Source: Pelorhabdus rhamnosifermentans (lineage in GTDB: Bacteria; Bacillota; Negativicutes; UMGS1260). From it: a DNA stretch of 64,000 nucleotides. Below, piece after piece: positions 34,336 through 42,186 of the stretch. The position numbers were made by a program, and so were the translations under genes. The notes under the pieces were generated by a model. It was not told the origin of the DNA and did not search any database. It saw only the letters and a list, made by a program, of their open reading frames with translations. Positions within the stretch are counted from its first letter, which is position 1, and every line of letters begins with the position of its first letter. Where the stretch lies: assembly GCF_018835585.1 (NCBI RefSeq), contig NZ_JAHGVE010000001.1, positions 186,001 to 250,000 of the forward strand, in the 5' to 3' direction.

Positions 34336-34743
34336 ATGGGTTTGGCGAATTGTCAACAATGTGGAAAGCTATATATGGAAAATGAGTTTGGAATATGTGT
34401 TGATTGCATTCGTTTGCAACAAGAAGATGAAGCCAAAGTGGGGGCTTATTTACGGGATGTTGTCGATCATGCATCAGTTGCGGAAATTCACGAAGCCACA
34501 GGGGTAAAAGAACGCGTGATTATGCGTATGATTCGTCAAGGAAGAATTATCGGCGGAGTAAAGGTTTTCTATGCTTGTGAAACATGTGGTGCGCCGATTG
34601 CAAACGGACGGCTTTGTGAAAAATGCAACCAGAACATAGTGTCACAAATGGCGCATCTTGAAATTAACAACTCCGCTGATGAGAAACTGAAAATGGCGAC
34701 TCGCGGTGTTCGGATGTATTCGAAAGAAAAGGGAACGAAGTAA
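34336..34743 (+). CDS. yvyF: YvyF/TIGR03826-family flagellar operon protein
   Basis: A 135-residue protein with two zinc-ribbon-like cysteine pairs: CQQCG...CVDC at the N-terminus and CETCGAPI...CEKC near the centre. A helix-turn-helix-like stretch (VAEIHEATGVKERVIMRMIRQGRI) lies between them. This is the conserved protein upstream of flgM in Bacillus and relatives. Function is unclear; a regulator is likely from the layout. RBS GGGGGGAG. A terminator separates it from flgM. Confidence 0.8.
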   Translation: MGLANCQQCGKLYMENEFGICVDCIRLQQEDEAKVGAYLRDVVDHASVAEIHEATGVKERVIMRMIRQGRIIGGVKVFYACETCGAPIANGRLCEKCNQNIVSQMAHLEINNSADEKLKMATRGVRMYSKEKGTK

Positions 34744-34766
34744 TTCTGTTGATAAATATTCGTATG

Positions 34767-34804
34767 AAGGTCTGAAACCCGTGGGGAGTTCAGACCTTTT
34801 TTTG
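34767..34804 (+). terminator. terminator between yvyF and flgM
   Basis: AAGGTCTGAA (34767-34776) and TTCAGACCTT (34789-34798) followed by a T-run. Confidence 0.8.
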
Positions 34805-34823
34805 AGATATTTCCGGCAAGGCA

Positions 34824-34850
34824 TTAAGTTTTGCCGCTTTTATTCGATAA
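34824..34850 (+). promoter_or_regulatory. sigma-28 (SigD)-type promoter of flgM
   Basis: TTAA (34824-34827), 15 bases, TTCGATAA (34843-34850), close to the TAAA-N15-GCCGATAA consensus. A TATAAT follows at 34852, so a sigma-A promoter may overlap. Confidence 0.65.
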
Positions 34851-34890
34851 ATATAATAGATGAAGTTTTTTTATTAACGAGGTGTGCAAA

Positions 34891-35193
34891 ATGATTATTT
34901 CAACGAACCAGATTCAGCAAGCGACGAAAGTCTATGGCGATACACAAAAAGCACTCAAAACAGCAAAGAAGGATTCAAAAACTGTTCAGACACAAGGTTC
35001 TGACGAAGTTATCTTATCGACAAATGCTCAGGAATTTGGTGATTTATTGCGCAAATTGCAGGCTTTGCCAGATGTTCGGGAAACAAAGGTACAGGTGCTT
35101 CAGGATCAGGTGGCTCAAGGAACGTATAAAGTGGATTCCTATGCTATTGCAGATAAAATAACAGCTGCGAGTCATTTTGATCGGCAAGGATAA
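34891..35193 (+). CDS. flgM: anti-sigma-28 factor FlgM
   Basis: A 100-residue protein. The C-terminal half (VILSTNAQEFGDLLRKLQALPDVRETKVQVLQDQVAQGTYKVDSYAIADKI) is the conserved FlgM domain that binds sigma-28 until the hook is complete. The N-terminal half is charged and probably disordered, as usual. ATG 34891 follows CGAGGTG. It heads the late flagellar operon and has its own sigma-28-type promoter, giving negative feedback. Confidence 0.88.
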   Translation: MIISTNQIQQATKVYGDTQKALKTAKKDSKTVQTQGSDEVILSTNAQEFGDLLRKLQALPDVRETKVQVLQDQVAQGTYKVDSYAIADKITAASHFDRQG

Positions 35194-35223
35194 TGTTGAT
35201 ACACTCAGAAAGGTAGAATGATT

Positions 35224-35718
35224 ATGAAAAATTGGCAACAGCTTCAGAATTTGATGTTCGAACTACTCCGTGTATATCAGCAGATCTTAGTTTTAAGCAA
35301 ACAAAAAAAAGATCTTCTTGTTGCTGGCAAGCCTGCCGATTTAGAAAAAGTCGTCAATCAAGAGGAAGTTTTGTTGCGCAAGGCAGTTAAAGTGGATGTT
35401 GCCAGAAAACAGATCATTCAAATTTTATCGAAACAGCTTGTAGGTGCAACGGATTCTTTAACAGTAGAAGAACTGATCGCTTTTGCACCGTCTGACATAA
35501 TTGAAGAACTCAGTAAAATTGGCCAGGATTTGAATACGGTTTTGCTGGGATTAAAAGAACAGAATGAGCTAAATAAACAGCTTATTGAGCAGGCACTGAA
35601 GATTGTGAACTATAATATCAATCTATACTCCAGCCGAATGGCGGGACCGACCTATTCGCCACAGGATGGCGATGAAAAGAATTTTCACCATCGAGCAACC
35701 TTGGATTATCGTGGCTAA
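35224..35718 (+). CDS. flgN: FlgN-type flagellar export chaperone, copy 1
   Basis: A 164-residue helical protein: LMFELLRVYQQILVLSKQKKDLLVAGKPADLEKVVNQEE is the FlgN pattern, followed by heptads and a C-terminal LVEQALKIVNYN-type segment. FlgN escorts FlgK and FlgL to the export gate, and both follow here. ATG 35224 (10 bases after GAAAGG) or ATG 35218 (4 bases) are possible. A second FlgN-like gene is next, so this locus has two. Confidence 0.82.
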   Translation: MKNWQQLQNLMFELLRVYQQILVLSKQKKDLLVAGKPADLEKVVNQEEVLLRKAVKVDVARKQIIQILSKQLVGATDSLTVEELIAFAPSDIIEELSKIGQDLNTVLLGLKEQNELNKQLIEQALKIVNYNINLYSSRMAGPTYSPQDGDEKNFHHRATLDYRG

Positions 35719-35758
35719 AAAATGGCATCAGTAAGGTGAACAAGAAGGTGGGGGACGA

Positions 35759-36214
35759 ATGACGAAAAAAGGGCAAGATATGATGGAAAATCTTGCGACT
35801 ATACTGGAAGGAATGCTTGCTATCTATAAGCAATTGATCATATTGGGACAAGGCAAGCGTGACGCGTTGCAAACAGGTAATTTGCAGCAACTCAAGCAAC
35901 TGGTTGCTGAAGAAGAACGACTTGCCATTCAAATAAATGATTATGAACATAAACGAGTGGAAATGACACAGGATTTGCCTGATGTTAACCCCCTAGAGCA
36001 GCCTTTGGTGAAATTATATAGTGAGTTGCGTAGGGTGTGTCATGAAGTTGCAGCGTTAAATAAAGAGAATAATTGGGTTGTAACGCAGTTTATGAATTAT
36101 CTGAATTACCATTTTGATAATCAACGCCAGGTTGTTGCTACAGGCAGTTATGATTATGGTGGCAGTGAAGGTCAGGCCGTAATAGGTCGCAGCTTGGTTG
36201 ATAAAATTATTTAG
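35759..36214 (+). CDS. FlgN-type flagellar export chaperone, copy 2
   Basis: A 151-residue helical protein with the same beginning pattern as its neighbour (LEGMLAIYKQLIILGQGKRDALQTGNLQQLKQLVAEEERL) and a C-terminal LNYHFDNQRQV segment with a short Gly/Tyr tail. It is diverged enough that the two may serve different clients, for example FlgK and FlgL separately. RBS GTGGGGGA. It ends 11 bp before flgK. Confidence 0.75.
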   Translation: MTKKGQDMMENLATILEGMLAIYKQLIILGQGKRDALQTGNLQQLKQLVAEEERLAIQINDYEHKRVEMTQDLPDVNPLEQPLVKLYSELRRVCHEVAALNKENNWVVTQFMNYLNYHFDNQRQVVATGSYDYGGSEGQAVIGRSLVDKII

Positions 36215-36225
36215 GAGAGTGGATT

Positions 36226-37731
36226 ATGCCTTCAACTTTTGGTGGAATTAATACAGCAACATTAGGTTTAATGGCGCAACAAGTTGCTCTGAATACGACG
36301 GGACATAATGTTGCGAATGCCAGTACAACGGGTTATTCCCGTCAGACAGCGAATTTAGCTACGACACCCGAACAGACTATTTATGCCGGTAACGGAGCGG
36401 TAATGCTCGGTACGGGTGTTGCAGTTGATTCGATTACCCGGGCTCGTAATGCCTTCGCGGATAAGCAATATTGGCAGCAGTCGGCCGATAAGGGTTATTG
36501 GCAGAATGAGTCAGATATGCTGGGGAAAGTGGAAGATGTTTTTACGGATACAGATAAGACAGGCGTTCAGGCTACAATGAATAAATTTTGGTCTGCCTTG
36601 AGCACATTAGCATCGAATGCCAGCGATACGGGAAAAGTGGGTGTGGGGGCACGGACAAACGTAAGGGAAACAGCCAATTCTTTTGTTCAACTGCTGCAGC
36701 AAGATGCCAGTACGCTACAAGCCACCGCAAGTGATATAACTACTCAGATTTCAACAGAAGTCACGAATATTAATAGCATTAGTAAACAAATTGCTGACTT
36801 AAATCAGCAAATTGTGGCCCAGGAAACAGGGCAAGGACAAAAGGCCAATGATCTTCGCGATAAACGGGATAATTTGGTTGATCAGTTGTCTGCTCTAGGC
36901 ACAGTCAATGTTTCAGAAGACGCTATGGGTAATTACCATGTTAGTATGGAAAGCACCGTCCTTGTCAATGGTCAAAAATCTTATCCGCTTGCTGTTCAGC
37001 AAAAATTTGATTCGCTCAATAATTATACGACAAGTACCGTTGTGACGACAGATAAGCCGCCGCAAGTCGTTACGTTTAGTACCGGGAAGATGGCAAGCTT
37101 GGTCAAGTCACGTGATCAAATTACAGATTATTTAGGTAACCTGGATAATATGGCTAAATTTTTAATGCAGGATTTTAATACCCAGCACAAGGCCGGAAAA
37201 GATGGCGATGGCAATGCCGGGGACAATTTTTTTGGCGTTTCAGGTGTGGACTATACTGCGGTTGCGAATGATCCGACGACAGGAACTCCGCCGCTTAGCT
37301 GGCTGAGCAAACTGTGTGTGAATGCAAAGCTTTATGGAATAGGCGGGGAAAAATATATTGCAGCAAGTGATGGGTCGGCTGGCTCAGGTACGGCTAACGG
37401 TCAAAATGCCTTGGCTCTAGCCAATGTGATGCAAAATGGAACGACGCCTACTCCACAGAATGCTTTGGGAAACGTTAGTTTATCTGCTTATTATAGTTCC
37501 ATGATTAGTGAATTGGGTGTTTCATCCCAACAAGCGGGAGCCATGAATAAGAATCAAGGAACATTATTAGCTTCTACACAGAATTGGCGGCAAGCTGAGT
37601 CAGGCGTGAGTCTTAATGAAGAATTGACCAATATGATTAAGTTTCAGACAGCTTATGGTGCAGTATCCAAAGTGCTAACAACGATGGATTCTATGCTAGA
37701 GACACTCATTGCGACCAAGGCGTCTGCTTAA
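36226..37731 (+). CDS. flgK: flagellar hook-associated protein 1
   Basis: A 501-residue secreted structural protein. Its N-terminus has the FlgK/rod signature (GGINTATLGLMAQQVALNTTGHNVANASTTGYSRQ, with the ANxxTxGY motif). The C-terminus closes with VSLNEELTNMIKFQTAYGA and VLTTMDSMLETLI. It joins hook to filament. No signal peptide, as expected for flagellar type III export. RBS AGGAGAG. Confidence 0.92.
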   Translation: MPSTFGGINTATLGLMAQQVALNTTGHNVANASTTGYSRQTANLATTPEQTIYAGNGAVMLGTGVAVDSITRARNAFADKQYWQQSADKGYWQNESDMLGKVEDVFTDTDKTGVQATMNKFWSALSTLASNASDTGKVGVGARTNVRETANSFVQLLQQDASTLQATASDITTQISTEVTNINSISKQIADLNQQIVAQETGQGQKANDLRDKRDNLVDQLSALGTVNVSEDAMGNYHVSMESTVLVNGQKSYPLAVQQKFDSLNNYTTSTVVTTDKPPQVVTFSTGKMASLVKSRDQITDYLGNLDNMAKFLMQDFNTQHKAGKDGDGNAGDNFFGVSGVDYTAVANDPTTGTPPLSWLSKLCVNAKLYGIGGEKYIAASDGSAGSGTANGQNALALANVMQNGTTPTPQNALGNVSLSAYYSSMISELGVSSQQAGAMNKNQGTLLASTQNWRQAESGVSLNEELTNMIKFQTAYGAVSKVLTTMDSMLETLIATKASA

Positions 37732-37755
37732 AGCAATAGAAAAGGGGGAAATATT

Positions 37756-38697
37756 GTGCGCGTTACGAATGACATGTTTAGCAATCAATTTTTGACGAAT
37801 TATAATGATTCTTTGACGAATGCGTTAAATCTGAATAATCAATTGTCAACTGGAAAGGCTTTTACTAAACCATCAGAAGCTCCGGTTAAGGCTGTTCGAG
37901 CCTTGACATTTCATACTAGCGGCGATGTGAATGATTTATATACACAAAATGTGGATGACGCTATATCTTGGATGAATACAAGTGATACTGCTGTGTCTGG
38001 TATTATAAAAAGCGTAACCCAAATTAGGACACTTGTGAATAATGCGGCGACAGGTACGAATACACCCGCATCTAAGGCTGCGATTGCCAAGCAGATTAAT
38101 GCCCTGATTGATGAATTGGTGACTGCGGGCAATGCACAAATCGGGGATCGCTATGTCTTTGCTGGTCAAAATGATACGGTTCAGCCTTTTACGAGAAATC
38201 CGTCAACAGGCGTTGTTACTTATAGTGGTACGTACAGTACGGGAGCTAATCCTACGGCGGGTGTTATATCGATGCAAGTCAGTCCAGGCAAGGCTGATCC
38301 ACTCAGGGATCAGGTCAATTTGGATGGTCAGCAATTATTTGGAACCATTGATGGAAGCGGCCAGCCGCAAATTTTTAAGGATCTTTTAAAAATTAAAAAT
38401 GATGTGCTTACGGCTGATTCGGCAACGATTAGCAGTGATTTGGGTACTATAGATACTGATTTTAATACCATTACAAATGGTCAAACTTCTTTGGGCGCCA
38501 GACAAGCATCTTATACAAACGTCAAAACTGCGTTGACGACCGATAGTGTGACGATCGCAGGCGCTACCTCTGATAATGAAAATGTCGATGTAGGGAAAAC
38601 GAGTATCTATCTTCAGCAAGCCATGAATGTTTACAATGCGTGCTTGTCTGTTGGGGCAAAAGTTTTACCTGTATCTCTTGTAGACTATTTGAAATAG
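37756..38697 (+). CDS. flgL: flagellar hook-associated protein 3
   Basis: A 313-residue flagellin-like protein beginning RVTNDMFSNQFLTNYNDSL with the LSTGKAFTKPSEAPVKA segment, and ending DVGKTSIYLQQAMNVYNACL. It forms the FlgK-FlgL junction on which the flagellins polymerise. Starts with GTG behind AAAGGGGG, 24 bp after flgK. Confidence 0.92.
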   Translation: MRVTNDMFSNQFLTNYNDSLTNALNLNNQLSTGKAFTKPSEAPVKAVRALTFHTSGDVNDLYTQNVDDAISWMNTSDTAVSGIIKSVTQIRTLVNNAATGTNTPASKAAIAKQINALIDELVTAGNAQIGDRYVFAGQNDTVQPFTRNPSTGVVTYSGTYSTGANPTAGVISMQVSPGKADPLRDQVNLDGQQLFGTIDGSGQPQIFKDLLKIKNDVLTADSATISSDLGTIDTDFNTITNGQTSLGARQASYTNVKTALTTDSVTIAGATSDNENVDVGKTSIYLQQAMNVYNACLSVGAKVLPVSLVDYLK

Positions 38698-38721
38698 CCG
38701 GGTTAAGTAAGGAAGGTGCCG

Positions 38722-39159
38722 ATGATGTTACGTGTTACAAAACCTGATGTGAAGGTGGATATTAAACCACCTCGTATGGATTTAAAGCTGGTTCCAGCTG
38801 AAATGAACATGCATACGACGTCTGCCGAAATTTCGATTGATTTGCAGCCTTCTTTTAACACCATGGGACTTCAGGATATAGAGTCTCTGTCAGAGGAATT
38901 TGGGGCTGAAGCAAAACAAGCGGCTATGGAAGGCATTGAGCGGCGGGTGTCGGAAGGGGAGTCTCTTGCCAAGCCGCATGGACCGAGTATTGGACAGGTA
39001 ATGTCCAATGCGGCAACGCATCCCCGTGAAAAACAACTCGTGGTTGCGGCTACTCCGTCTGTGCCGCCGGCTATTTCGGCGACGTTGGGGAAAGTAGAAG
39101 TGCAGGTTGTGCCAGGACGAGTTGCTGTTATCAATACCAATCTGGACGTTAGCATATAG
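38722..39159 (+). CDS. yviE: YviE-like (DUF6470) flagellar-operon protein
   Basis: A 145-residue protein with an N-terminal beta-rich repeat of VDIKPPRMDLKL, AEISIDLQPS motifs and a helical middle (EEFGAEAKQAAMEGIERRV). It matches DUF6470 in look and occupies exactly the Bacillus yviE position between flgL and fliW. Function is unknown. ATG 38722 or 38725 after AAGGAAGG. Confidence 0.75.
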   Translation: MMLRVTKPDVKVDIKPPRMDLKLVPAEMNMHTTSAEISIDLQPSFNTMGLQDIESLSEEFGAEAKQAAMEGIERRVSEGESLAKPHGPSIGQVMSNAATHPREKQLVVAATPSVPPAISATLGKVEVQVVPGRVAVINTNLDVSI

Positions 39160-39171
39160 GTGGAGGATAGG

Positions 39172-39564
39172 ATGGATGATGTGATTACTTTTTCCGAGGG
39201 CCTTATTGGGCTAAAAGAGTATCAGCAGTTTATCATCAAAAGCATTCCTGAACAGGAGGCTTTTTTGTTATTGCAAAGTACGGAAGATGAAAATTTTGGC
39301 CTCATAATTACACCGCCTTTTTGGTTTAAGCGGGACTATGAATTTGAGCTGTCAGATCATTATGTTGAGCAGTTGGGTGATAAAGAAAGTTTAGAAGTCT
39401 TTGTTGTTGTCACTTTGGCTGATTTGCCGCAAGCTGTGACAGCCAACCTGCTTGGTCCACTTGTGATGAACCGTAAAAAGGGGATTGGATTTCAGGTACT
39501 TGTGCCGGATAGGGGCTATACGACCAAATATAAACTTTTGTCTGAAGCCTCGGTAGGAGGTTAA
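39172..39564 (+). CDS. fliW: flagellar assembly factor FliW, CsrA antagonist
   Basis: A 130-residue protein: ITFSEGLIGLKEYQQFII, STEDENFGLIITPPFWF and VTLADLPQAVTANLLGPLVMN are the FliW hallmarks. FliW binds CsrA and releases flagellin mRNA. When flagellin accumulates it titrates FliW, and CsrA then represses. ATG 39172 follows GTGGAGGATAGG; the GTG 39160 would include the site itself. It is followed 6 bp later by csrA. Confidence 0.9.
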   Translation: MDDVITFSEGLIGLKEYQQFIIKSIPEQEAFLLLQSTEDENFGLIITPPFWFKRDYEFELSDHYVEQLGDKESLEVFVVVTLADLPQAVTANLLGPLVMNRKKGIGFQVLVPDRGYTTKYKLLSEASVGG

Positions 39565-39570
39565 AGCGGC

Positions 39571-39825
39571 ATGTTAATTTTGACGCGAAAAAAGCAGCAA
39601 TCGGTGCGGATTGGTGAGAATATTGTTGTAACCGTTTTAGAGGTTAAAGGAGATCAGGTTCGTTTGGGGTTTGAGGCTCCTCGTGAAGTGGCGGTACTAC
39701 GTCAAGAGGTGTATGAAGCCGTGAAAGAATCCAATGAGCAAGCGGCTTCCATGCTGAAAAAAGTGGATGTTACGTCGGCTTTGCAGCAGGTAAGCCAGGT
39801 AAATGCTACTTTTGAGAAAAAGTAA
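39571..39825 (+). CDS. csrA: carbon storage/translational regulator CsrA
   Basis: An 84-residue RNA-binding protein. MLILTRKKQQSVRIGENIVV and VRLGFEAPREVAVLRQEVYEA contain both RNA-contact strands, including the key Arg after AP. The tail is longer than in E. coli, as in Firmicutes. The four flagellin leaders downstream carry GGA hairpins of the kind CsrA binds, so these mRNAs are the likely targets. RBS AGGAGG. A terminator follows. Confidence 0.93.
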   Translation: MLILTRKKQQSVRIGENIVVTVLEVKGDQVRLGFEAPREVAVLRQEVYEAVKESNEQAASMLKKVDVTSALQQVSQVNATFEKK

Positions 39826-39850
39826 TATTTTGTGAATAACACTTCGTATG

Positions 39851-39889
39851 AATAGGTCAACTGAATTTCTGGTTGACCTATTTTTTTTT
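39851..39889 (+). terminator. terminator of the flgM-csrA operon
   Basis: AATAGGTCAAC (39851-39861) and GTTGACCTATT around TGAATTTCTG, followed by a long T-run. Confidence 0.85.
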
Positions 39890-39946
39890 ATAACTGTGAA
39901 TAACTACTGATTGATCGAAAAATGTAATATTTTGTCGAAAAAACGC

Positions 39947-39973
39947 TTGAGTAGGTGGTTAATCTTTACGATA
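39947..39973 (+). promoter_or_regulatory. sigma-28-type promoter of flagellin gene 1
   Basis: TTGA (39947-39950), 15 bases, TTACGATA (39966-39973). The same pattern recurs before all four flagellin genes. Confidence 0.65.
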
Positions 39974-40022
39974 TATTAAATGACAGTGTGAAACTGGGGA
40001 GGATGGACATGCTGTACAAAGA

Positions 40023-40060
40023 AACTTAGCATGGATGCTAAGTTCAATTCAGGGAGGAAT
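40023..40060 (+). promoter_or_regulatory. CsrA-type leader sites of flagellin 1
   Basis: AACTTAGCA (40023-40031), loop TGGA, TGCTAAGTT (40036-40044): a 9-bp stem presenting GGA in a tetraloop. A second GGA site lies in the ribosome site AGGGAGGAA (40051-40059). Confidence 0.7.
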
Positions 40061-40065
40061 TAAAC

Positions 40066-40878
40066 ATGGTTATCAACACAAATGTCGCTTCGTTAAACGC
40101 ATGGAGAAATCTTGAAAATCAGAGCAATACACAATCGGCTTCGATGGCGAAACTTTCTTCAGGCAAAAGAATCAACAAAGCAGCGGATGATGCTGCAGGT
40201 CTTGCAATTTCAGAAAAAATGATCAGTCAGATTAACGGTTTGGATCAAGCTTCAAGTAATGCTCAAGATGGTATTTCTTTAGTACAGACGGCTGAGGGCG
40301 CATTGAATGAAACAACTTCCATTATTCAACGTCTGCGTCAATTGGCTGTTCAATCTCGCAATGGCACTGAAACAGATAATGACCGTGTTCATATTCAAAA
40401 AGAAGTGGGTCAGTTACTTTCTGAAGTAAATCAGATTGCCAGTACGACACAGTTTAATACAATGAACTTGTTGAATGGCTCTACTACAAGCGTGACGTTC
40501 CAAATCGGTGCTAATCAAGGTCAGACGATGGCAGTGTCTATGCCAACTGTAAAAGCCAGTGATCTGAGTATTGATACCATATCCTTGGCGACTGCTGCTG
40601 GTGCTTCAGCTGCTATTAAATCACTTGATGCAGCACTGAGCACTGTTTCAGGCGCACGGGCTAATTTGGGTGCTGTCCAAAATCGATTGCAACATGCTAT
40701 CAATAATTTGCAGGTTGCTTCCGAAAACTTGAACTCCGCAAATTCTCGTGTCCGCGACGTGGATATGGCGAAAGAAATGGCAAGCTTCAGCAAAACGCAG
40801 GTTCTTGTTCAGGCAGGTACTGCTATGTTGGCACAAGCTAACCAGATGCCACAGTCCGTACTTAAGTTACTGGGCTAA
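40066..40878 (+). CDS. hag: flagellin 1
   Basis: A 270-residue flagellin built almost only of the conserved D0/D1 helices: N-terminal MVINTNVASLNAWRNL, SSGKRINKAADDAAGLAIS, and C-terminal NSRVRDVDMAKEMASFSK...LAQANQMPQSVLKLLG. The short centre (about residues 150-190) is the only variable part. This copy has NLENQSNTQSASMAKL where copies 2-4 have NLEAQSNAQSASMGKL, and ends QSVLKLLG instead of QTVLKLLG. Own promoter, leader hairpin and terminator. It is exported by the flagellar apparatus and is probably glycosylated by the downstream maf/pse genes. Confidence 0.93.
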   Translation: MVINTNVASLNAWRNLENQSNTQSASMAKLSSGKRINKAADDAAGLAISEKMISQINGLDQASSNAQDGISLVQTAEGALNETTSIIQRLRQLAVQSRNGTETDNDRVHIQKEVGQLLSEVNQIASTTQFNTMNLLNGSTTSVTFQIGANQGQTMAVSMPTVKASDLSIDTISLATAAGASAAIKSLDAALSTVSGARANLGAVQNRLQHAINNLQVASENLNSANSRVRDVDMAKEMASFSKTQVLVQAGTAMLAQANQMPQSVLKLLG

Positions 40879-40898
40879 TAGTTATATTTATTATGAAA

Positions 40899-40930
40899 AA
40901 TCGGTCGGCAAATATTGCCGGCCGGTTTTT
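40899..40930 (+). terminator. terminator of flagellin 1
   Basis: AATCGGTCGGCAA pairs with TTGCCGGCCGGTT, then T-run. Confidence 0.8.
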
Positions 40931-41026
40931 CATAATAAAGGAAGGGTTGTTTGCAGTATTGCAGTATTGAAAATTCTCGTTTGTGGTCGATTTCAAGAAA
41001 AAAATGTAATTTTTTTTAAAAAATGC

Positions 41027-41053
41027 TTAAGTAAATAGCGGATTGTTACGATA
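41027..41053 (+). promoter_or_regulatory. sigma-28-type promoter of flagellin gene 2
   Basis: TTAA (41027-41030), 15 bases, TTACGATA (41046-41053). Confidence 0.65.
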
Positions 41054-41106
41054 CATAAAATGGCAGCGTAAAATAGGTAATTAGTCTGATAGACATGCTG
41101 TACAAA

Positions 41107-41143
41107 AACTTGGCATGGATGCTAAGTTCAATTCAGGGAGGAA
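41107..41143 (+). promoter_or_regulatory. CsrA-type leader sites of flagellin 2
   Basis: AACTTGGCA (41107-41115), loop TGGA, TGCTAAGTT (41120-41128): same hairpin with one G-U pair, an intermediate between copies 1 and 3. Then AGGGAGGAA (41135-41143). Confidence 0.7.
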
Positions 41144-41149
41144 TTAAAC

Positions 41150-41962
41150 ATGGTTATCAACACAAATGTCGCTTCATTAAACGCATGGAGAAATCTCGAA
41201 GCACAGAGCAATGCACAATCGGCTTCGATGGGGAAACTTTCTTCAGGTAAAAGAATCAACAAAGCAGCGGATGATGCTGCTGGCCTTGCAATTTCGGAAA
41301 AAATGATCAGCCAGATTAACGGTTTGGATCAAGCTTCAAGTAATGCTCAAGATGGTATTTCTTTAGTACAGACGGCTGAAGGCGCATTGAATGAAACAAC
41401 TTCCATTATTCAACGTCTGCGTCAATTGGCTGTTCAATCTCGCAATGGCAGCGCAACAGATAAGGATCGCGCTCACATTCAAAAAGAAGTAAATCAGTTG
41501 CTTTCTGAAGTAAATCAAATTGCTAGTACGACACAGTTCAATACGATGAACTTGTTGAATGGCTCTACTAAAAGTGTGACATTCCAGATCGGCGCTAACC
41601 AAGGCCAGACGATGTCAGTGTCTCTGCCAAGTGTAAAAGCCAGTGATCTGAGTATCAATAGCCTGTCACTTGGCACTCAGGGCAACGCTTCGGGTGCTAT
41701 TAAAACACTTGATGCAGCACTGAGCACTGTTTCAGGCGCACGGGCTAACTTGGGTGCTGTTCAAAATCGCTTGCAACATGCTATCAATAATTTGCAGGTT
41801 GCTTCCGAAAACTTGAACTCCGCAAATTCTCGTGTCCGCGACGTGGATATGGCGAAGGAGATGGCAAGCTTCAGCAAAACGCAAGTTCTTGTTCAGGCAG
41901 GTACTGCTATGTTGGCACAAGCTAACCAGATGCCACAGACCGTACTTAAGTTACTGGGCTAA
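41150..41962 (+). CDS. hag: flagellin 2
   Basis: 270 residues, nearly identical to copy 1 outside the centre. Distinctive residues are RNGSATDKDRAHIQKEVNQ and the central SLPSVKASDLSINSLSLG followed by TQGNASGAIK, the most diverged centre of the four. Same D0/D1 ends and own regulatory signals. The variation sits in the surface-facing D1 region, where glycans are usually attached to flagellins. Confidence 0.93.
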   Translation: MVINTNVASLNAWRNLEAQSNAQSASMGKLSSGKRINKAADDAAGLAISEKMISQINGLDQASSNAQDGISLVQTAEGALNETTSIIQRLRQLAVQSRNGSATDKDRAHIQKEVNQLLSEVNQIASTTQFNTMNLLNGSTKSVTFQIGANQGQTMSVSLPSVKASDLSINSLSLGTQGNASGAIKTLDAALSTVSGARANLGAVQNRLQHAINNLQVASENLNSANSRVRDVDMAKEMASFSKTQVLVQAGTAMLAQANQMPQTVLKLLG

Positions 41963-41979
41963 TAGGTATATTTATTATG

Positions 41980-42010
41980 ACCGGTCGGCAAATATTGCCG
42001 ACCGGTTTTT
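41980..42010 (+). terminator. terminator of flagellin 2
   Basis: ACCGGTCGGCAA pairs perfectly with TTGCCGACCGGT, then T-run. Confidence 0.85.
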
Positions 42011-42062
42011 TATCGCTTGTGACGATTTAAAGAAAAAAATGTAAATTTTTTTTGAAAAATGC

Positions 42063-42089
42063 TTAAGTAAATGGCGAATTGTTACGATA
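42063..42089 (+). promoter_or_regulatory. sigma-28-type promoter of flagellin gene 3
   Basis: TTAA (42063-42066), 15 bases, TTACGATA (42082-42089). Confidence 0.65.
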
Positions 42090-42143
42090 CATAAAATGAC
42101 AGTGTGAAAATAGGCAATAGATCTTATGAACATGCTGTACAGA

Positions 42144-42179
42144 ATTTGGCATGGATGCCAAATGGATTTCAGGGAGGAA
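42144..42179 (+). promoter_or_regulatory. CsrA-type leader sites of flagellin 3
   Basis: ATTTGGCA (42144-42151), loop TGGA, TGCCAAAT (42156-42163): stem bases changed on both sides relative to copy 1. Then AGGGAGGAA (42171-42179). A further GGA lies at 42164-42166. Confidence 0.7.
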
Positions 42180-42186
42180 ATAAAAC

